Shown piece after piece: positions 16,973 through 26,221 of a DNA stretch of 64,000 bases (positions are counted from its first letter, which is position 1; every line of letters begins with the position of its first letter). The notes below the pieces were generated by a model. The model was not told the origin of the DNA and made no database searches. It was given only the letters and a program-made list of their open reading frames with translations. The position numbers and the translations under genes are program-made. Origin of the DNA: Hyphomicrobiales bacterium (lineage in GTDB: Bacteria; Pseudomonadota; Alphaproteobacteria; Rhizobiales; Beijerinckiaceae); NCBI GenBank assembly GCA_019075865.1, contig JAGXAN010000008.1, positions 1 through 64,000 on the forward strand, in the 5' to 3' direction.

Positions 16973-18595
16973 ATGACGTTAGACAAACTCGACAATCCCA
17001 TTGGCGGCGTGACGCCAGTCAGCCGCCGCGTCATGAATCTGGCGCATATCCTTCGCCAGAATGCGCGCCGCTTCCCCGATCGCGCGGCGTTTGTCTGGCG
17101 CGATCTGGTGCTCGATTGGCGAACCCTCGATCAACGTGTCAGCGCCATGGCCAAGGTTCTGGCCAGACATGGCGCTGCCAAGGGCACGCGCATTCTGGTG
17201 CATTCGTCCAATTGCAATGAAATGTTTGAGTCCATGTTCGCCACCTTTCGGCTTGGGGCGGTGTGGGTGCCCACCAATTTTCGCCTCACCCCCGCAGAAG
17301 TGGTTGAACTGGCCCGCGATTCGGGTGCGCAATTGATGCTTTGCCATGTCGATTCTGTCGGCCATGCAGCGGCGGTTTCGCAGAATGTGCCAAGCATTGG
17401 CTGGGTTGGAAAAATCGGCGCGACTTCTGGCCCCGATGCGCTCGGCACGCTGCTGCAGGCGCATCTGGGCGAAAATGTCGAAGATTGCTCTGTTGAATAT
17501 GATGATCCCTGCTGGTTTTTCTTCACCTCCGGCACCACCGGGCGATCCAAAGGCGCGGTTTTGACGCATGGGCAAATGGCCTTTGTCATCACCAACCATC
17601 TCAGCGATCTCGTGCCGGGCATCAATGAGACGGATGCCTCGCTGGTCGTCGCGCCGCTTTCGCATGGGGCCGGGGTGCATCAGCTCAATCAGGTGGCGCG
17701 TGGTGCCAAAACCGTGCTGCTCTCGGCGGAACGCTTTGATATTGATGAAGCTTTTGCCCTCATCGCCAGGCACAAGGTCACCAACCTGTTTACCGTCCCG
17801 ACCATTTTGAAAATGCTGGCGGAGCATCCGGCGGCGGATAAATACGATCATTCGAGCCTGCGCACGATCATTTATGCGGGCGCGCCCATGTATCGCGAGG
17901 ACCAGAAATTTGCCTTGCGCAAATTTGGCAAGGTTTTGGTGCAATATTTTGGATTGGGTGAAGTCACGGGCAATATTACGGTGCTGCCCGCGGTGCTGCA
18001 TGATGCGGATGACCATGCCAACAGCCGCTTTGGCACGTGCGGATTTGAGCGCACGGGCATGCAGGTATCCATTCAGGATGAGGCGGGCGAGGAAGTGCAA
18101 GCGGGCGTCACTGGCGAAATCTGCGTGATCGGCCCGGCCGTGTTCGCTGGCTATTACAACAACCCCGAAGCCAATGCCAAAGCCTTTCGCAATGGCTGGT
18201 TTCGCACCGGCGATCTGGGGCACATGGACACTGAGGGCTTTGTCTATATTACCGGTCGCGCTTCGGACATGTATATTTCCGGCGGCTCGAACATCTACCC
18301 GCGCGAGATTGAGGAGAAAATCCTCACCCATTCGGCGATTGCGGAAGTCGCGGTGCTCGGCATGCCCGACAAGACCTGGGGTGAAATCGGTGTCGCGGTC
18401 TGCGTGTTGCGGGCTGGCGAACAGGCGGGTGAAGCCGACATGATCGCCTTCCTGCAGGACAAGATGGCGCGATACAAAATGCCCAAGCACTTCCTGTTTT
18501 GGGATGAGTTGCCAAAATCGGGTTACGGCAAGGTTCCCAAACGCCTGATCCGCGAACGGATTGAAGCCAACGGCGGGCTGGCGGGCCGCGCATGA
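16973..18595 (+). CDS. Acyl-CoA ligase (AMP-forming), class I adenylate-forming family
   Basis: 540 residues. The phosphate-binding motif FTSGTTGRSKGAV is at about residue 185, YFGLGEVTG at about 325, GWFRTGDLGHMDTEGFVYITGR at about 405, and the C-terminal catalytic lysine region KSGYGKVPKR at about 519. The enzyme makes a carboxylic acid-AMP and then the CoA thioester. Substrate cannot be read directly; medium-chain or aromatic acids are likely given the TRAP importer next door. The start ATG at 16973 is the first in the conserved region and has only a weak ribosome site. It overlaps the next gene by four bases. Confidence 0.88.
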   Translation: MTLDKLDNPIGGVTPVSRRVMNLAHILRQNARRFPDRAAFVWRDLVLDWRTLDQRVSAMAKVLARHGAAKGTRILVHSSNCNEMFESMFATFRLGAVWVPTNFRLTPAEVVELARDSGAQLMLCHVDSVGHAAAVSQNVPSIGWVGKIGATSGPDALGTLLQAHLGENVEDCSVEYDDPCWFFFTSGTTGRSKGAVLTHGQMAFVITNHLSDLVPGINETDASLVVAPLSHGAGVHQLNQVARGAKTVLLSAERFDIDEAFALIARHKVTNLFTVPTILKMLAEHPAADKYDHSSLRTIIYAGAPMYREDQKFALRKFGKVLVQYFGLGEVTGNITVLPAVLHDADDHANSRFGTCGFERTGMQVSIQDEAGEEVQAGVTGEICVIGPAVFAGYYNNPEANAKAFRNGWFRTGDLGHMDTEGFVYITGRASDMYISGGSNIYPREIEEKILTHSAIAEVAVLGMPDKTWGEIGVAVCVLRAGEQAGEADMIAFLQDKMARYKMPKHFLFWDELPKSGYGKVPKRLIRERIEANGGLAGRA

Positions 18596-19488
18596 GACAA
18601 ATCCGGCAACCTGGCCCCCCGGCGATTGAGCGACACAAGGCGGTAATTTCACGCGGCGGAAATTTCACTGCCCTTCTGCAAGGCGGGCTTTTGATTGACG
18701 CGGTTGCCGCCGCTTTTGCCGCGCGCGGGTTTCAGGGTGGCGTGCTGCGTTTTGGTGCCGGCCGGTTGCAACCCTTGCATTATGTCATGCCCGCGCTTTC
18801 GCAATCTCCCGAACATGCCGCCTTTTACAGTCAGCCTTTCGCTCCAAAGGGCGTGACCGAGCTGAGTTCGGGTGCCATGACTTTTGGCAGCCGCGACGGC
18901 AAGCCATTTTTCCATTGCCACGCGTGGTGGCAGGAAGCCGATGGCAAGTTCAGCGGTGGCCATATCCTACCCGATGCCACTAGTCTCGCCGGGCCCCTCA
19001 CCATTCAGGCGACCGGCTTGCAAGACGCCACCTTTGACGCGGTTCAGGATGTGGAAACCGGCTTCAAACTGTTTGAACCGCAGAGCCTTGGCGGCGCAAG
19101 CGAGGCGTCGAGCGGGCGCTTTCACGCGCTCCGGCTTCGCCCCAACCAGGATTTGGAAGCGGCCCTGCGCGCCTATTGCCGCGCCCATGGCATTGCCCGC
19201 GCGCAGGTGCATGGCGGCGTCGGCAGCCTGATCGGTGCGCGTTACGCGGATGGGCGCCAGAGTCCGCTGTTTGCAACCGAAATGGCAATCCGTTCCGCGG
19301 CGATAGCGGTGGAGGGCGACAGCCGCATCGAGATAGATCTGATCGATTACGAGGGCCACATTTCCGGCGGCCTTATTTCCAATGGCGACAATCCGGTTTT
19401 GATGACCATGGAACTTGTGCTTGAGGCCGAGCAAATGCAGGGGTTGGAAATGCAGGGGTTGGAGATGCAGGAGAATGCCCGTGGATAA
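18592..19488 (+). CDS. Protein with two PCC/DUF296-type domains
   Basis: 298 residues. Residues about 20-150 contain SRGGNFTALLQGGLLIDAV and a metal-site-like HCHAWW followed by GGHILP, the hallmark of the PCC (plants and prokaryotes conserved, DUF296) fold. A second, more diverged copy spans about 175-285 with QVHGGVGSLIGARYADG and EGHISGGLI. The extreme C-terminus has a short internal repeat, MQGLE-MQGLE-MQEN. Bacterial PCC proteins are poorly characterised. ATGA overlap with the CoA ligase and a 14-base overlap with the SDR gene place it firmly in one operon with both. A role in the same acyl-CoA pathway is inferred; the enzymatic activity is unknown. Confidence 0.78.
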   Translation: MRQIRQPGPPAIERHKAVISRGGNFTALLQGGLLIDAVAAAFAARGFQGGVLRFGAGRLQPLHYVMPALSQSPEHAAFYSQPFAPKGVTELSSGAMTFGSRDGKPFFHCHAWWQEADGKFSGGHILPDATSLAGPLTIQATGLQDATFDAVQDVETGFKLFEPQSLGGASEASSGRFHALRLRPNQDLEAALRAYCRAHGIARAQVHGGVGSLIGARYADGRQSPLFATEMAIRSAAIAVEGDSRIEIDLIDYEGHISGGLISNGDNPVLMTMELVLEAEQMQGLEMQGLEMQENARG

Positions 19489-20275
19489 CCGCTTGGCCGG
19501 CCGCGTCGCTTTGGTATGTGGCGCGGGGTCATGCGGCCCCGGCTGGGGCAATGGCAAGGCGGCGGCGGTGACTTACGCCCGCGCCGGTGCCACGGTGATC
19601 GCCGTGGATATTGACCTTGCAGCAGCAACTGAAACCGCCGGTATCATAACAGGCGAGGGTGGCACTGCCGTAATCGAGCACGCCGATGTCACCAATGCGC
19701 AGGACATGGCCCGCGTGGTCGCTGCCACGCAAACCAGATTTGGCCGCATCGACATTTTGCACAACAATGTCGGCATAGCCTTGATGGGTGGCCCGGTGGA
19801 ATTAACGCCCGACGACTGGCACCGCTCGATTGACGCGAATTTGACCAGCATTTATCTCGCCTGCAAATTCGTTCTGCCAATCATGGAAGCGCAGGGGCGC
19901 GGCGTGATAACCAACATTTCGTCGATCGCCTCGATCCGTTACGTGTCCTATCCGTATTTCGCCTATTACGCCACGAAAGCAGGCGTCAATCAGGCAACGG
20001 TCGGCCTGGCATTGCAATATGCCGCCAAAGGCATTCGTGTGAATGCCATTCTTCCGGGCTTCATGGATACGCCCCTCGTCCAGCAGCAGATCGCCGGTCA
20101 ATATGCGGACGCGGCGGAAATGATGGCCAAACGCAATGCCGCCTGCCCGATGGGGCGGATGGGCACCGCATGGGATGTCGCCAATGCGGCCCTGTTTCTG
20201 GCATCCGACGAAGCCCAATATATCACGGGCGTCTGCCTGCCGGTGGACGGTGGCGTCAGCGCCCGCGCCTCCTGA
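19475..20275 (+). CDS. Short-chain dehydrogenase/reductase
   Basis: 266 residues. The NAD(P)-binding stretch is CGAGSCGPGWGNGKAAA at about residues 16-32, an expanded variant of the usual TGxxxGxG, as seen in 3-hydroxyacyl-type SDRs. NNVG, the catalytic serine region ISSIAS and YYATK follow, and the C-terminus ITGVCLPVDGG is standard. It starts inside the end of the PCC protein gene (ATG at 19475, preceded by CAGGAG). It probably oxidises a hydroxyl in the degradation pathway started by the CoA ligase; substrate unknown. Confidence 0.88.
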   Translation: MPVDNRLAGRVALVCGAGSCGPGWGNGKAAAVTYARAGATVIAVDIDLAAATETAGIITGEGGTAVIEHADVTNAQDMARVVAATQTRFGRIDILHNNVGIALMGGPVELTPDDWHRSIDANLTSIYLACKFVLPIMEAQGRGVITNISSIASIRYVSYPYFAYYATKAGVNQATVGLALQYAAKGIRVNAILPGFMDTPLVQQQIAGQYADAAEMMAKRNAACPMGRMGTAWDVANAALFLASDEAQYITGVCLPVDGGVSARAS

Positions 20276-20284
20276 GCGCGGCGG

Positions 20285-21817
20285 CTACAGCGGGATATTG
20301 TCGTGCTTTTTCCAGGGGTTTTCCAATGACTTGCCGCGCAGCATGGCCAGCGCGCGGGCCACGCGCCGCCGGGTGGAATGGGGCATGATTACCTCGTCGA
20401 TATAGCCGCGTTCCGCCGCCACAAAGGGGGAGAGGAAGCGCTCCTCATATTCCTTGGTGCGGGCCGCAATCTTTTCAGCGTCGCCAATGTCCGCGCGGAA
20501 GATGATTTCCACTGCGCCCTTGGCCCCCATCACCGCAATCTGCGCGGTTGGCCAGGCATAATTGACATCCCCGCGCAGATGCTTGGAGGCCATCACATCA
20601 TAGGCCCCGCCAAATGCCTTGCGGGTGATGATCGTGACTTTGGGAACCGTCGCCTCGGCATAGGCAAACAGCAGTTTGGCCCCGTGCTTGATCAGGCCGC
20701 CATATTCCTGCGCGGTGCCGGGCAGAAAGCCGGGCACATCGACCAGCGTCAAAATCGGAATGTTGAAACAGTCGCAAAATCGCACAAACCTTGCCGCCTT
20801 GCGCGAGGCGTCTGAATCGAGCACCCCCGCCAGCACCATGGGCTGATTGGCGACAATGCCGACGGTGCGCCCCTCAACCCGTGCAAATCCGGTGAGGATG
20901 TTTTTGGCATGGGCTTCCTGGATTTCAAAAAAGTCGCCTTCATCGACAATTTTGGCAATCAGCTCGTGCATGTCATACGGCTTATTGGGGCTTTCGGGGA
21001 CAATGGTGTCCAGCGACATATCGATGCGCTCGCCATTGTCAAAGCTTGGCCATTCCGGCAGTTCCGCCGTGTTGGAAGCGGGCAGGAAATCGATGAGGCG
21101 TCGCATTTGCAAAAGCGCTTCAACATCATTGTCATAGGCTCGGTCCGCGATAGAGGATTTGGTCGTATGGATCGATGCGCCGCCCAACTCTTCAGCGCTG
21201 ACCGTCTCATTGGTCACGGTTTTCACCACATCCGGCCCGGTGACGAACATGTAACTGGTATCGCGTACCATGAAAATGAAATCCGTCATGGCCGGCGAGT
21301 AGACGTCGCCACCCGCGCAAGGGCCCATGATCAGGCTGATTTGCGGAATGACACCGGAGGCCAGCACATTGCGCTGGAAAACCTCGCCATAGCCGCCAAG
21401 CGCTGCGACCCCTTCCTGAATGCGCGCGCCGCCAGCATCAAACAGGCCAATGATCGGCGCACGATTTTTCAGCGCCATATCCTGAATTTTGGTAATCTTC
21501 TGCGCGTGGGTTTCGGAGAGCGAGCCGCCAAAAACCGTGAAATCCTTGGCAAAAACAAACACCACCCGGCCATTGACCGTGCCCCAGCCACACACCACGC
21601 CATCGCCCGACACATGCGATTTTTCCATGCCGAAATCGGTGGCACGATGCTGCACGAACATGTCAAATTCTTCGAAGGAATTATGATCCATTAACAGATC
21701 AATCCGCTCGCGCGCCGTCAGCTTGCCGCGCTGGTGCTGGGCTGCAATGCGGGCCTTGCCACCGCCAAGGCGCGCGTTTTCCCGGCGTTCTTCAAGGCGT
21801 TCCAGAATGTGCTTCAT
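20285..21817 (-). CDS. pccB: Acyl-CoA carboxylase carboxyltransferase (beta) subunit, propionyl-CoA carboxylase type
   Basis: 510 residues, the standard PccB length. The start [20 protein letters not shown] is typical. Both crotonase-like carboxyltransferase halves are present, with acyl-CoA binding glycines in [12 protein letters not shown] and carboxybiotin-site sequence [17 protein letters not shown]. The protein moves CO2 from biotin to propionyl- (or acetyl-) CoA. No alpha (biotin carboxylase/carrier) subunit gene is in the window. It converges on the SDR gene with 9 bp between stops. Propionyl-CoA produced by the adjacent catabolic cluster would be a sensible substrate. Confidence 0.9.
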   Translation of the reverse strand: MKHILERLEERRENARLGGGKARIAAQHQRGKLTARERIDLLMDHNSFEEFDMFVQHRATDFGMEKSHVSGDGVVCGWGTVNGRVVFVFAKDFTVFGGSLSETHAQKITKIQDMALKNRAPIIGLFDAGGARIQEGVAALGGYGEVFQRNVLASGVIPQISLIMGPCAGGDVYSPAMTDFIFMVRDTSYMFVTGPDVVKTVTNETVSAEELGGASIHTTKSSIADRAYDNDVEALLQMRRLIDFLPASNTAELPEWPSFDNGERIDMSLDTIVPESPNKPYDMHELIAKIVDEGDFFEIQEAHAKNILTGFARVEGRTVGIVANQPMVLAGVLDSDASRKAARFVRFCDCFNIPILTLVDVPGFLPGTAQEYGGLIKHGAKLLFAYAEATVPKVTIITRKAFGGAYDVMASKHLRGDVNYAWPTAQIAVMGAKGAVEIIFRADIGDAEKIAARTKEYEERFLSPFVAAERGYIDEVIMPHSTRRRVARALAMLRGKSLENPWKKHDNIPL

Positions 21818-22053
21818 GTGCGTCGGCTTTCGGGTTTGTCGTTTTAACAAGGGGCTCCATTCTTTGCATAGGCAAAGAGCCAGCATTTGTCATCCAAGAC
21901 TAACCGGTAGTATGGCCCCAAAATCCGCATGGTCAAAACACCGCAAACAGGCCTCAGTCCGGGCGCCGCGCGGCACCGTCTTTGTTCGCCCGCCGCCCGA
22001 TTTTGGCTTGCTAAGCTGGCTCTGCCCTCGTTAAGTTGGCGTTTGAGGGGCAA

Positions 22054-23352
22054 GTGACCAATAATCCGCAAATTCTCAGCGCCGAGCAGAACAGGCTGGT
22101 TGCCAAGGCAGCATGGCGAATCCTGCCTTTGTTGATGGTCGCGTTTTTCATTTCCTTCGTGGACCGCGTCAACATCAGTTTTGCCGCCTTCCAGATGAAC
22201 CGGCAATTGCACATCGGCCCGGAAGCTTTTGGCTTTGCGGGTGGTCTGTTTTTCGTCTCCTATTTCTTGTTTGAACTGCCCGGCAATCTGTTCATGGAAT
22301 GGCTGGGTGCCCGCGTTTGGCTGGCGCGCATCATGATTGTCTGGGGCCTGGTTGCCACGGGCATGGCGCTGGTCAAAGGCCCTGTTTCGTTTTTGAGTAT
22401 GCGCTTTTTGCTGGGTGCGGCGGAGGCTGGCCTGTTTCCCGGTGTCATCCTTTATCTTACCTATTGGTTTCCCCGTGCGCGCCGTGCCCAGTTCATCAGC
22501 TGGTTCACGTTGGCGATCCCGCTTTCGGGCTTTCTGGGTTCGCCTATTTCGGCGGCGCTGGCACAATTGCCGCCCCTGTTGGGTCTGGCAAGCTGGCAAT
22601 GGCTGTATATTTTTGAGGGCACGCCTGCCGTGCTGCTCGGCCTGTTCTGCCTCTATTGGCTGCCGGACAGACCATCGCAGGCGCGCTGGCTCACGCCCGC
22701 AGAACGCAATGCCTATCAGGGCGTGCTGGCTGGCGAGCCCGTCGCAACTTCCTCAACCCATATCAATGCCTCGTTCTGGCACCTGCTGATCAACCCCAAA
22801 ATACTGGCGCTATCGCTGGTTCTGGCTGGCACCACCGCCGTTTCAGGGGCCTATGCGATCTGGCTGCCGATCATCATCAAATCATGGGGCTGGTCGGTCA
22901 CCGCCACCGGCTGGCTCAATGCGGTGCCCTTTTTGGTCGGTGCGCTCGCCATGCTGCTTTTTGGTTATATTTCCGACAAGCGTCAGGAACGGGTCTGGCT
23001 CACCGCCATACCGCTGTTGGTCTCCACATTCGCGACCTTCCTGATGTTGCTTGGCGGTGGCTTTGCGAGCTTTTACATTCTGTCGCTGTTTGTCATCGGC
23101 GGCATTTATGCCTGCAAGGGCCCCGCCTGGGCGATTGCCACCGAATTGTTGCCTGTGTCGGCGCGGGCGGTTGGCATTGCCCAGATCAATGCGTTGAGCA
23201 ATCTCGTCGGCTTTTTCACCATCTCGCTGATTGGCACGCTGCGCGCCCATAAATTCAGCTTCATCGAAGCCTTGTTGCCTATGGCAATACTTTCGGCAAT
23301 ATCCGCTTTCACGCTGCTTTGGATGCAGCGCGGACGCAAATCGGCCGCCTAA
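22054..23352 (+). CDS. MFS transporter, anion:cation symporter (ACS) family
   Basis: 432 residues and about twelve membrane segments. DRVNISFAAFQMNRQL in the first loop and RFLLGAAEAGLFPGVILYLTYWFP are signatures of the ACS family, which includes phthalate, 4-hydroxyphenylacetate and tartrate permeases. I chose GTG at 22054, five bases after GAGGGGC; an in-frame TTG lies six codons upstream. Located beside acid-degrading genes, import of an organic anion is probable. Confidence 0.87.
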   Translation: MTNNPQILSAEQNRLVAKAAWRILPLLMVAFFISFVDRVNISFAAFQMNRQLHIGPEAFGFAGGLFFVSYFLFELPGNLFMEWLGARVWLARIMIVWGLVATGMALVKGPVSFLSMRFLLGAAEAGLFPGVILYLTYWFPRARRAQFISWFTLAIPLSGFLGSPISAALAQLPPLLGLASWQWLYIFEGTPAVLLGLFCLYWLPDRPSQARWLTPAERNAYQGVLAGEPVATSSTHINASFWHLLINPKILALSLVLAGTTAVSGAYAIWLPIIIKSWGWSVTATGWLNAVPFLVGALAMLLFGYISDKRQERVWLTAIPLLVSTFATFLMLLGGGFASFYILSLFVIGGIYACKGPAWAIATELLPVSARAVGIAQINALSNLVGFFTISLIGTLRAHKFSFIEALLPMAILSAISAFTLLWMQRGRKSAA

Positions 23353-23358
23353 ATCCAA

Positions 23359-24126
23359 TTAGCCTGCAATCCCCAGCACCAGCCCGGCGGCCTGCATTTC
23401 GCTCCAGCGCGCGGCGCGCCTGTTTTGCGCCTCCTCATCCTCGCCCCACAGGCCGATCTGGTAATCTTCATCGACATGGGCTTTGTTCCAGGCCGCCTGC
23501 AGGGTGCAGCCACCGGCGAGGCAATACAGGGGAATCAGGGCTGAGCCCGTCAGGCTGGTCATCGTGCTAAGGGCCGCAAGCCGCAGCGATGCAACCGCGC
23601 CATCGCCCACCACATTTTCGATATGTGCCGCGACATTGATGATCCGCTCCGGCGCTTGCACAACATGGGCGACGCCATCGGTGGTCGCAAAAGCCGAACC
23701 AAATTGATGCTGCGCCCATTCCAGCACGTCATCAAATGCAGCCGCCTGCAACGCCACCAGTTCACTGGGGCTGGGAGCGCGATAGCAGGTCAGATCCGAA
23801 CCGGCAAAGCGCGTGATCTCCGCCAGCACTTCGGCCCGCCGGTCTGCCACGGCTGAAAGCGCCGAATTGACCAGCCTCGTCAAAGGCATGGTCGAGGGGG
23901 CGATGAATTCGCCCTGCGCGGCCCATTCGCGCGCCAGTTCTTCAGCAATTTTCGCGTCCTGCAACACAATCGGCAGGCGCGTTGGCGTGCGCAGCGCCTT
24001 GCCATCCAGCAACACCGCAAAGCCCGCATCGCTGCGCTCCACCTGCACCGCTTTGTAAAAGCGCTTGGGCAGCTTCGGGCCATCCTGCACGCCCACCGCT
24101 TTGAGCGCGTCCTGCCAACTGCTCAT
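23359..24126 (-). CDS. ATP12-family chaperone for F1-ATPase assembly
   Basis: 255 residues. KRFYKAVQVERSDAGFAVLLDGKALRTP near the N-terminus and FIAPSTMPLTRLVNSALS are family signatures. In mitochondria Atp12 holds the alpha subunit of F1 before assembly; alphaproteobacteria carry the same protein and are presumed to use it likewise. The ATG overlaps the stop of the upstream pseudouridine synthase gene (TGATG), so translation is coupled. crcB, the pseudouridine synthase and this gene form one minus-strand operon. Confidence 0.9.
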   Translation of the reverse strand: MSSWQDALKAVGVQDGPKLPKRFYKAVQVERSDAGFAVLLDGKALRTPTRLPIVLQDAKIAEELAREWAAQGEFIAPSTMPLTRLVNSALSAVADRRAEVLAEITRFAGSDLTCYRAPSPSELVALQAAAFDDVLEWAQHQFGSAFATTDGVAHVVQAPERIINVAAHIENVVGDGAVASLRLAALSTMTSLTGSALIPLYCLAGGCTLQAAWNKAHVDEDYQIGLWGEDEEAQNRRAARWSEMQAAGLVLGIAG

Positions 24127-25184
24127 CACGCCTCCGGTGCGTCTTCAATCGGATCATATTGGCGCACGTCAAAGCCAAAAATGTCGAAGGTTTTTTGCAT
24201 ATGCGGGGGCAGGGGGGCGGTGACATCAATGGTGCCGCCGCGCGGATGCGGCAGGCGTAACCGTCGCGCCAGCAAATGCAGCTTGCGCTCCACCTCATCG
24301 GGAATCGCACGCAGCGGGTCCACCGGATGCAAAGGCTTGGGGCCAGAATATTTCGGGTCCCCGATAATCGGGTGGCCGATGGCCTCCGCATGGGCACGCA
24401 ATTGATGGGTGCGCCCTGTTATCGGCTTCATCGACAGCCAGGAAAGGCGCGGCGCGGCTTTGTCCACGGTGGCATAATAGGTGATGGAGTGCTGCGCATC
24501 CTCCTCGCCATGTTTGGCGACGCGCATTTTCTCAAGCCCCGCCCGCCCGATGCCGGGTTTGGTCGGCCGGGCATCGCTCATGCCCTCGCCCTTGGCCAGA
24601 AACAGCGATATCCGCCCTTGCGCGGGCCGTGGCACGCCCTCAACCACCGACCAATAGACCTTTTGCGCGGTGCGGGCGCGAAAGGCTTCGCCCAGATCCG
24701 CAGCGATGCGCCGGGTTTTGGCCACCAGCAGCACGCCGGAGGTGTCACGGTCGAGCCGGTGCACCAGTCGCGGTCGCTCGCCATTGGCATCGGTGAGCGC
24801 TTCGAGCATGCCATCGACATGGCGCACCATGCCCGAGCCGCCTTGCACGGCCAGACCATAGGGCTTGTTGAGCACAAGCAGATGCTTGTCCTCGAAAAGA
24901 ATCATGTCGCGCAAGGCTTTGGCATCGGCGTCGCTTGGCGTGCGGCGAACGCTTGGTGCTGCCACGCCCTCGGGCACGCGCGTCTGCAGGGGTGGCACCC
25001 GCACATTGGCACCAGTGCTCAGGCGGGTGGATGTCTCACATCTTTTGCCATCCACCCGGACTTCGCCCTTGCGGACAATCTTGTTCAGATGCGACAGCGA
25101 CAATTGCGGCAACCGCAACTTGAACCAGCGGTCGAGCCGCATGCCATCTTCGTCTTCGGTAACAACCAGCGTTTCAACACTCAC
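24126..25184 (-). CDS. RluA-family 23S rRNA pseudouridine synthase (RluC/RluD-like)
   Basis: 352 residues. The N-terminal S4 RNA-binding domain is at about 15-75 (RLDRWFKLRLPQLSLSHLNKIVRKGEVRVDGKR), and the catalytic motif HRLDRDTSGVLLVAKT contains the active-site aspartate. TGRTHQLRAHAEAIGHPIIGDPKY completes the RluA signature. RluC modifies U955, U2504 and U2580 of 23S rRNA in E. coli, RluD three others; the fit is best to RluC but not certain. Start is a GTG that overlaps the crcB stop (GTGA). Confidence 0.9.
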   Translation of the reverse strand: MSVETLVVTEDEDGMRLDRWFKLRLPQLSLSHLNKIVRKGEVRVDGKRCETSTRLSTGANVRVPPLQTRVPEGVAAPSVRRTPSDADAKALRDMILFEDKHLLVLNKPYGLAVQGGSGMVRHVDGMLEALTDANGERPRLVHRLDRDTSGVLLVAKTRRIAADLGEAFRARTAQKVYWSVVEGVPRPAQGRISLFLAKGEGMSDARPTKPGIGRAGLEKMRVAKHGEEDAQHSITYYATVDKAAPRLSWLSMKPITGRTHQLRAHAEAIGHPIIGDPKYSGPKPLHPVDPLRAIPDEVERKLHLLARRLRLPHPRGGTIDVTAPLPPHMQKTFDIFGFDVRQYDPIEDAPEA

Positions 25185-25570
25185 GAAATAGTCCTGACTA
25201 ATGCCATGCCCGCAAACAGGGCGGCGATCGATATTACCACGGAAGTTAGCACATAGACGGCGGCAATACCCATCTCGTGTTTTTCGATCAGCAACCCGGC
25301 GTCGAGCGAGAAGGTCGAGAACGTCGTATAGCCCCCCAATATGCCTGTCGTCATGAAAATTCGTGTTGGCGCGGACCAACTCAGATGCGAGCGAAACGCA
25401 AACCAGGCGATCAGCACCCCCATCACGAATGAGCCGATCACATTGGCGGTGAAGGTCGCATAGGGGAAATTGGCGTTGGGCCCGATCCATCGCGCCCAGA
25501 TTTGATAGGTGAACAAGCGCAGCACGCCGCCGATGCCTGCGCCAAAAAACACCAGCAGAATTGATTGCAT
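25181..25570 (-). CDS. crcB: Fluoride channel protein CrcB/Fluc
   Basis: 129 residues with four membrane helices. GAGIGGVLRLF in helix 1, NVIGSFVMGV in helix 2 and GGYTTFSTFSLDAGLL with the phenylalanine-box pattern in helix 3 mark it as a fluoride exporter. It works as a dual-topology dimer in the inner membrane. The ATG at 25570 starts the conserved MQSILLVFFGAGIGG. I looked for the fluoride riboswitch fold in the 60 bases upstream and did not see it. Confidence 0.93.
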   Translation of the reverse strand: MQSILLVFFGAGIGGVLRLFTYQIWARWIGPNANFPYATFTANVIGSFVMGVLIAWFAFRSHLSWSAPTRIFMTTGILGGYTTFSTFSLDAGLLIEKHEMGIAAVYVLTSVVISIAALFAGMALVRTIS

Positions 25571-25751
25571 GACGGACGCTCCCCATTGATGCTGAGTTTC
25601 TTGCCGTCTCAGGTCAAAAAAATCAAGTTGGATGGCACATATTGCCACATGGGCCTGGACCCGAAGCGCCTGACGGCTTTATTCATTTGCTATGCTGGCG
25701 CGCGGTTATACAATGCCAATGCTCGCAATCGGAGCAAAGGGAGACACTGAA

Positions 25752-26177
25752 ATGCTGAAATCTCGCATCATCGTGGCGGCATTGATATTGACCTTGACCA
25801 GTAGTGTGGCATTTGCTCAAGCGGCCGCTGGGCCCGCCGGCCCCGGTGGCGCTGGCGGCGGCGCTGCCGGCGGTTCATCATCGGGTGGTTCCGGGCCCCC
25901 GACACCCGGTACGCCGCCCGGAGCCCCTCCACCCGCCATAACGCCTGCAACCGAACGCGGCCCGACACGCGCGCAGATCAAAACCGAGCGCGAGGCGTGT
26001 TTCAAAGAAGCGCAAGGCGCGCAACTGACGGGCGAGGCACGTCGCACTTCGATTCAAAAATGCATGGATACCAAATTCCCCATGCTGGCAAAACGCCGGG
26101 ATTGCGCGCAGCAAGGCCGGGCCAAGGGCCTGAAACATCGCAAGCTTCGCCGCTTCATCCAAAGCTGCGTCCACTGA
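25752..26177 (+). CDS. Secreted PsiF-like small protein with Gly/Pro-rich linker
   Basis: 141 residues. Signal peptide at 1-23 (MLKSRIIVAALILTLTSSVAFA). Residues about 24-65 are almost only Gly, Ala, Pro and Ser. The C-terminal part has two PsiF-like repeats, CFKEAQGAQLTGEARRTSIQKC and CAQQGRAKGLKHRKLRRFIQSC, each bounded by cysteines. PsiF was first known as a phosphate-starvation gene of unknown function in E. coli. GGGAGA lies before the ATG. It converges on glyS; GGGGGA/TCCCCC at 26199-26219 may form a hairpin between the two stops. Confidence 0.75.
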   Translation: MLKSRIIVAALILTLTSSVAFAQAAAGPAGPGGAGGGAAGGSSSGGSGPPTPGTPPGAPPPAITPATERGPTRAQIKTEREACFKEAQGAQLTGEARRTSIQKCMDTKFPMLAKRRDCAQQGRAKGLKHRKLRRFIQSCVH

Positions 26178-26221
26178 TGCAGCCATTCATGGCGGGTTGG
26201 GGGAGGGACGCTTTCCCCCGA

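Noticed and set aside
20285-21817. Methylmalonyl-CoA or glutaconyl-CoA decarboxylase beta-type protein
   Set aside because: Length, N-terminus and [12 protein letters not shown] motif fit the carboxyltransferase subunit of propionyl-CoA carboxylase; the membrane decarboxylase partners are absent.
25571-25640. Fluoride riboswitch before crcB
   Set aside because: The upstream sequence lacks the conserved pseudoknot blocks of the crcB motif.
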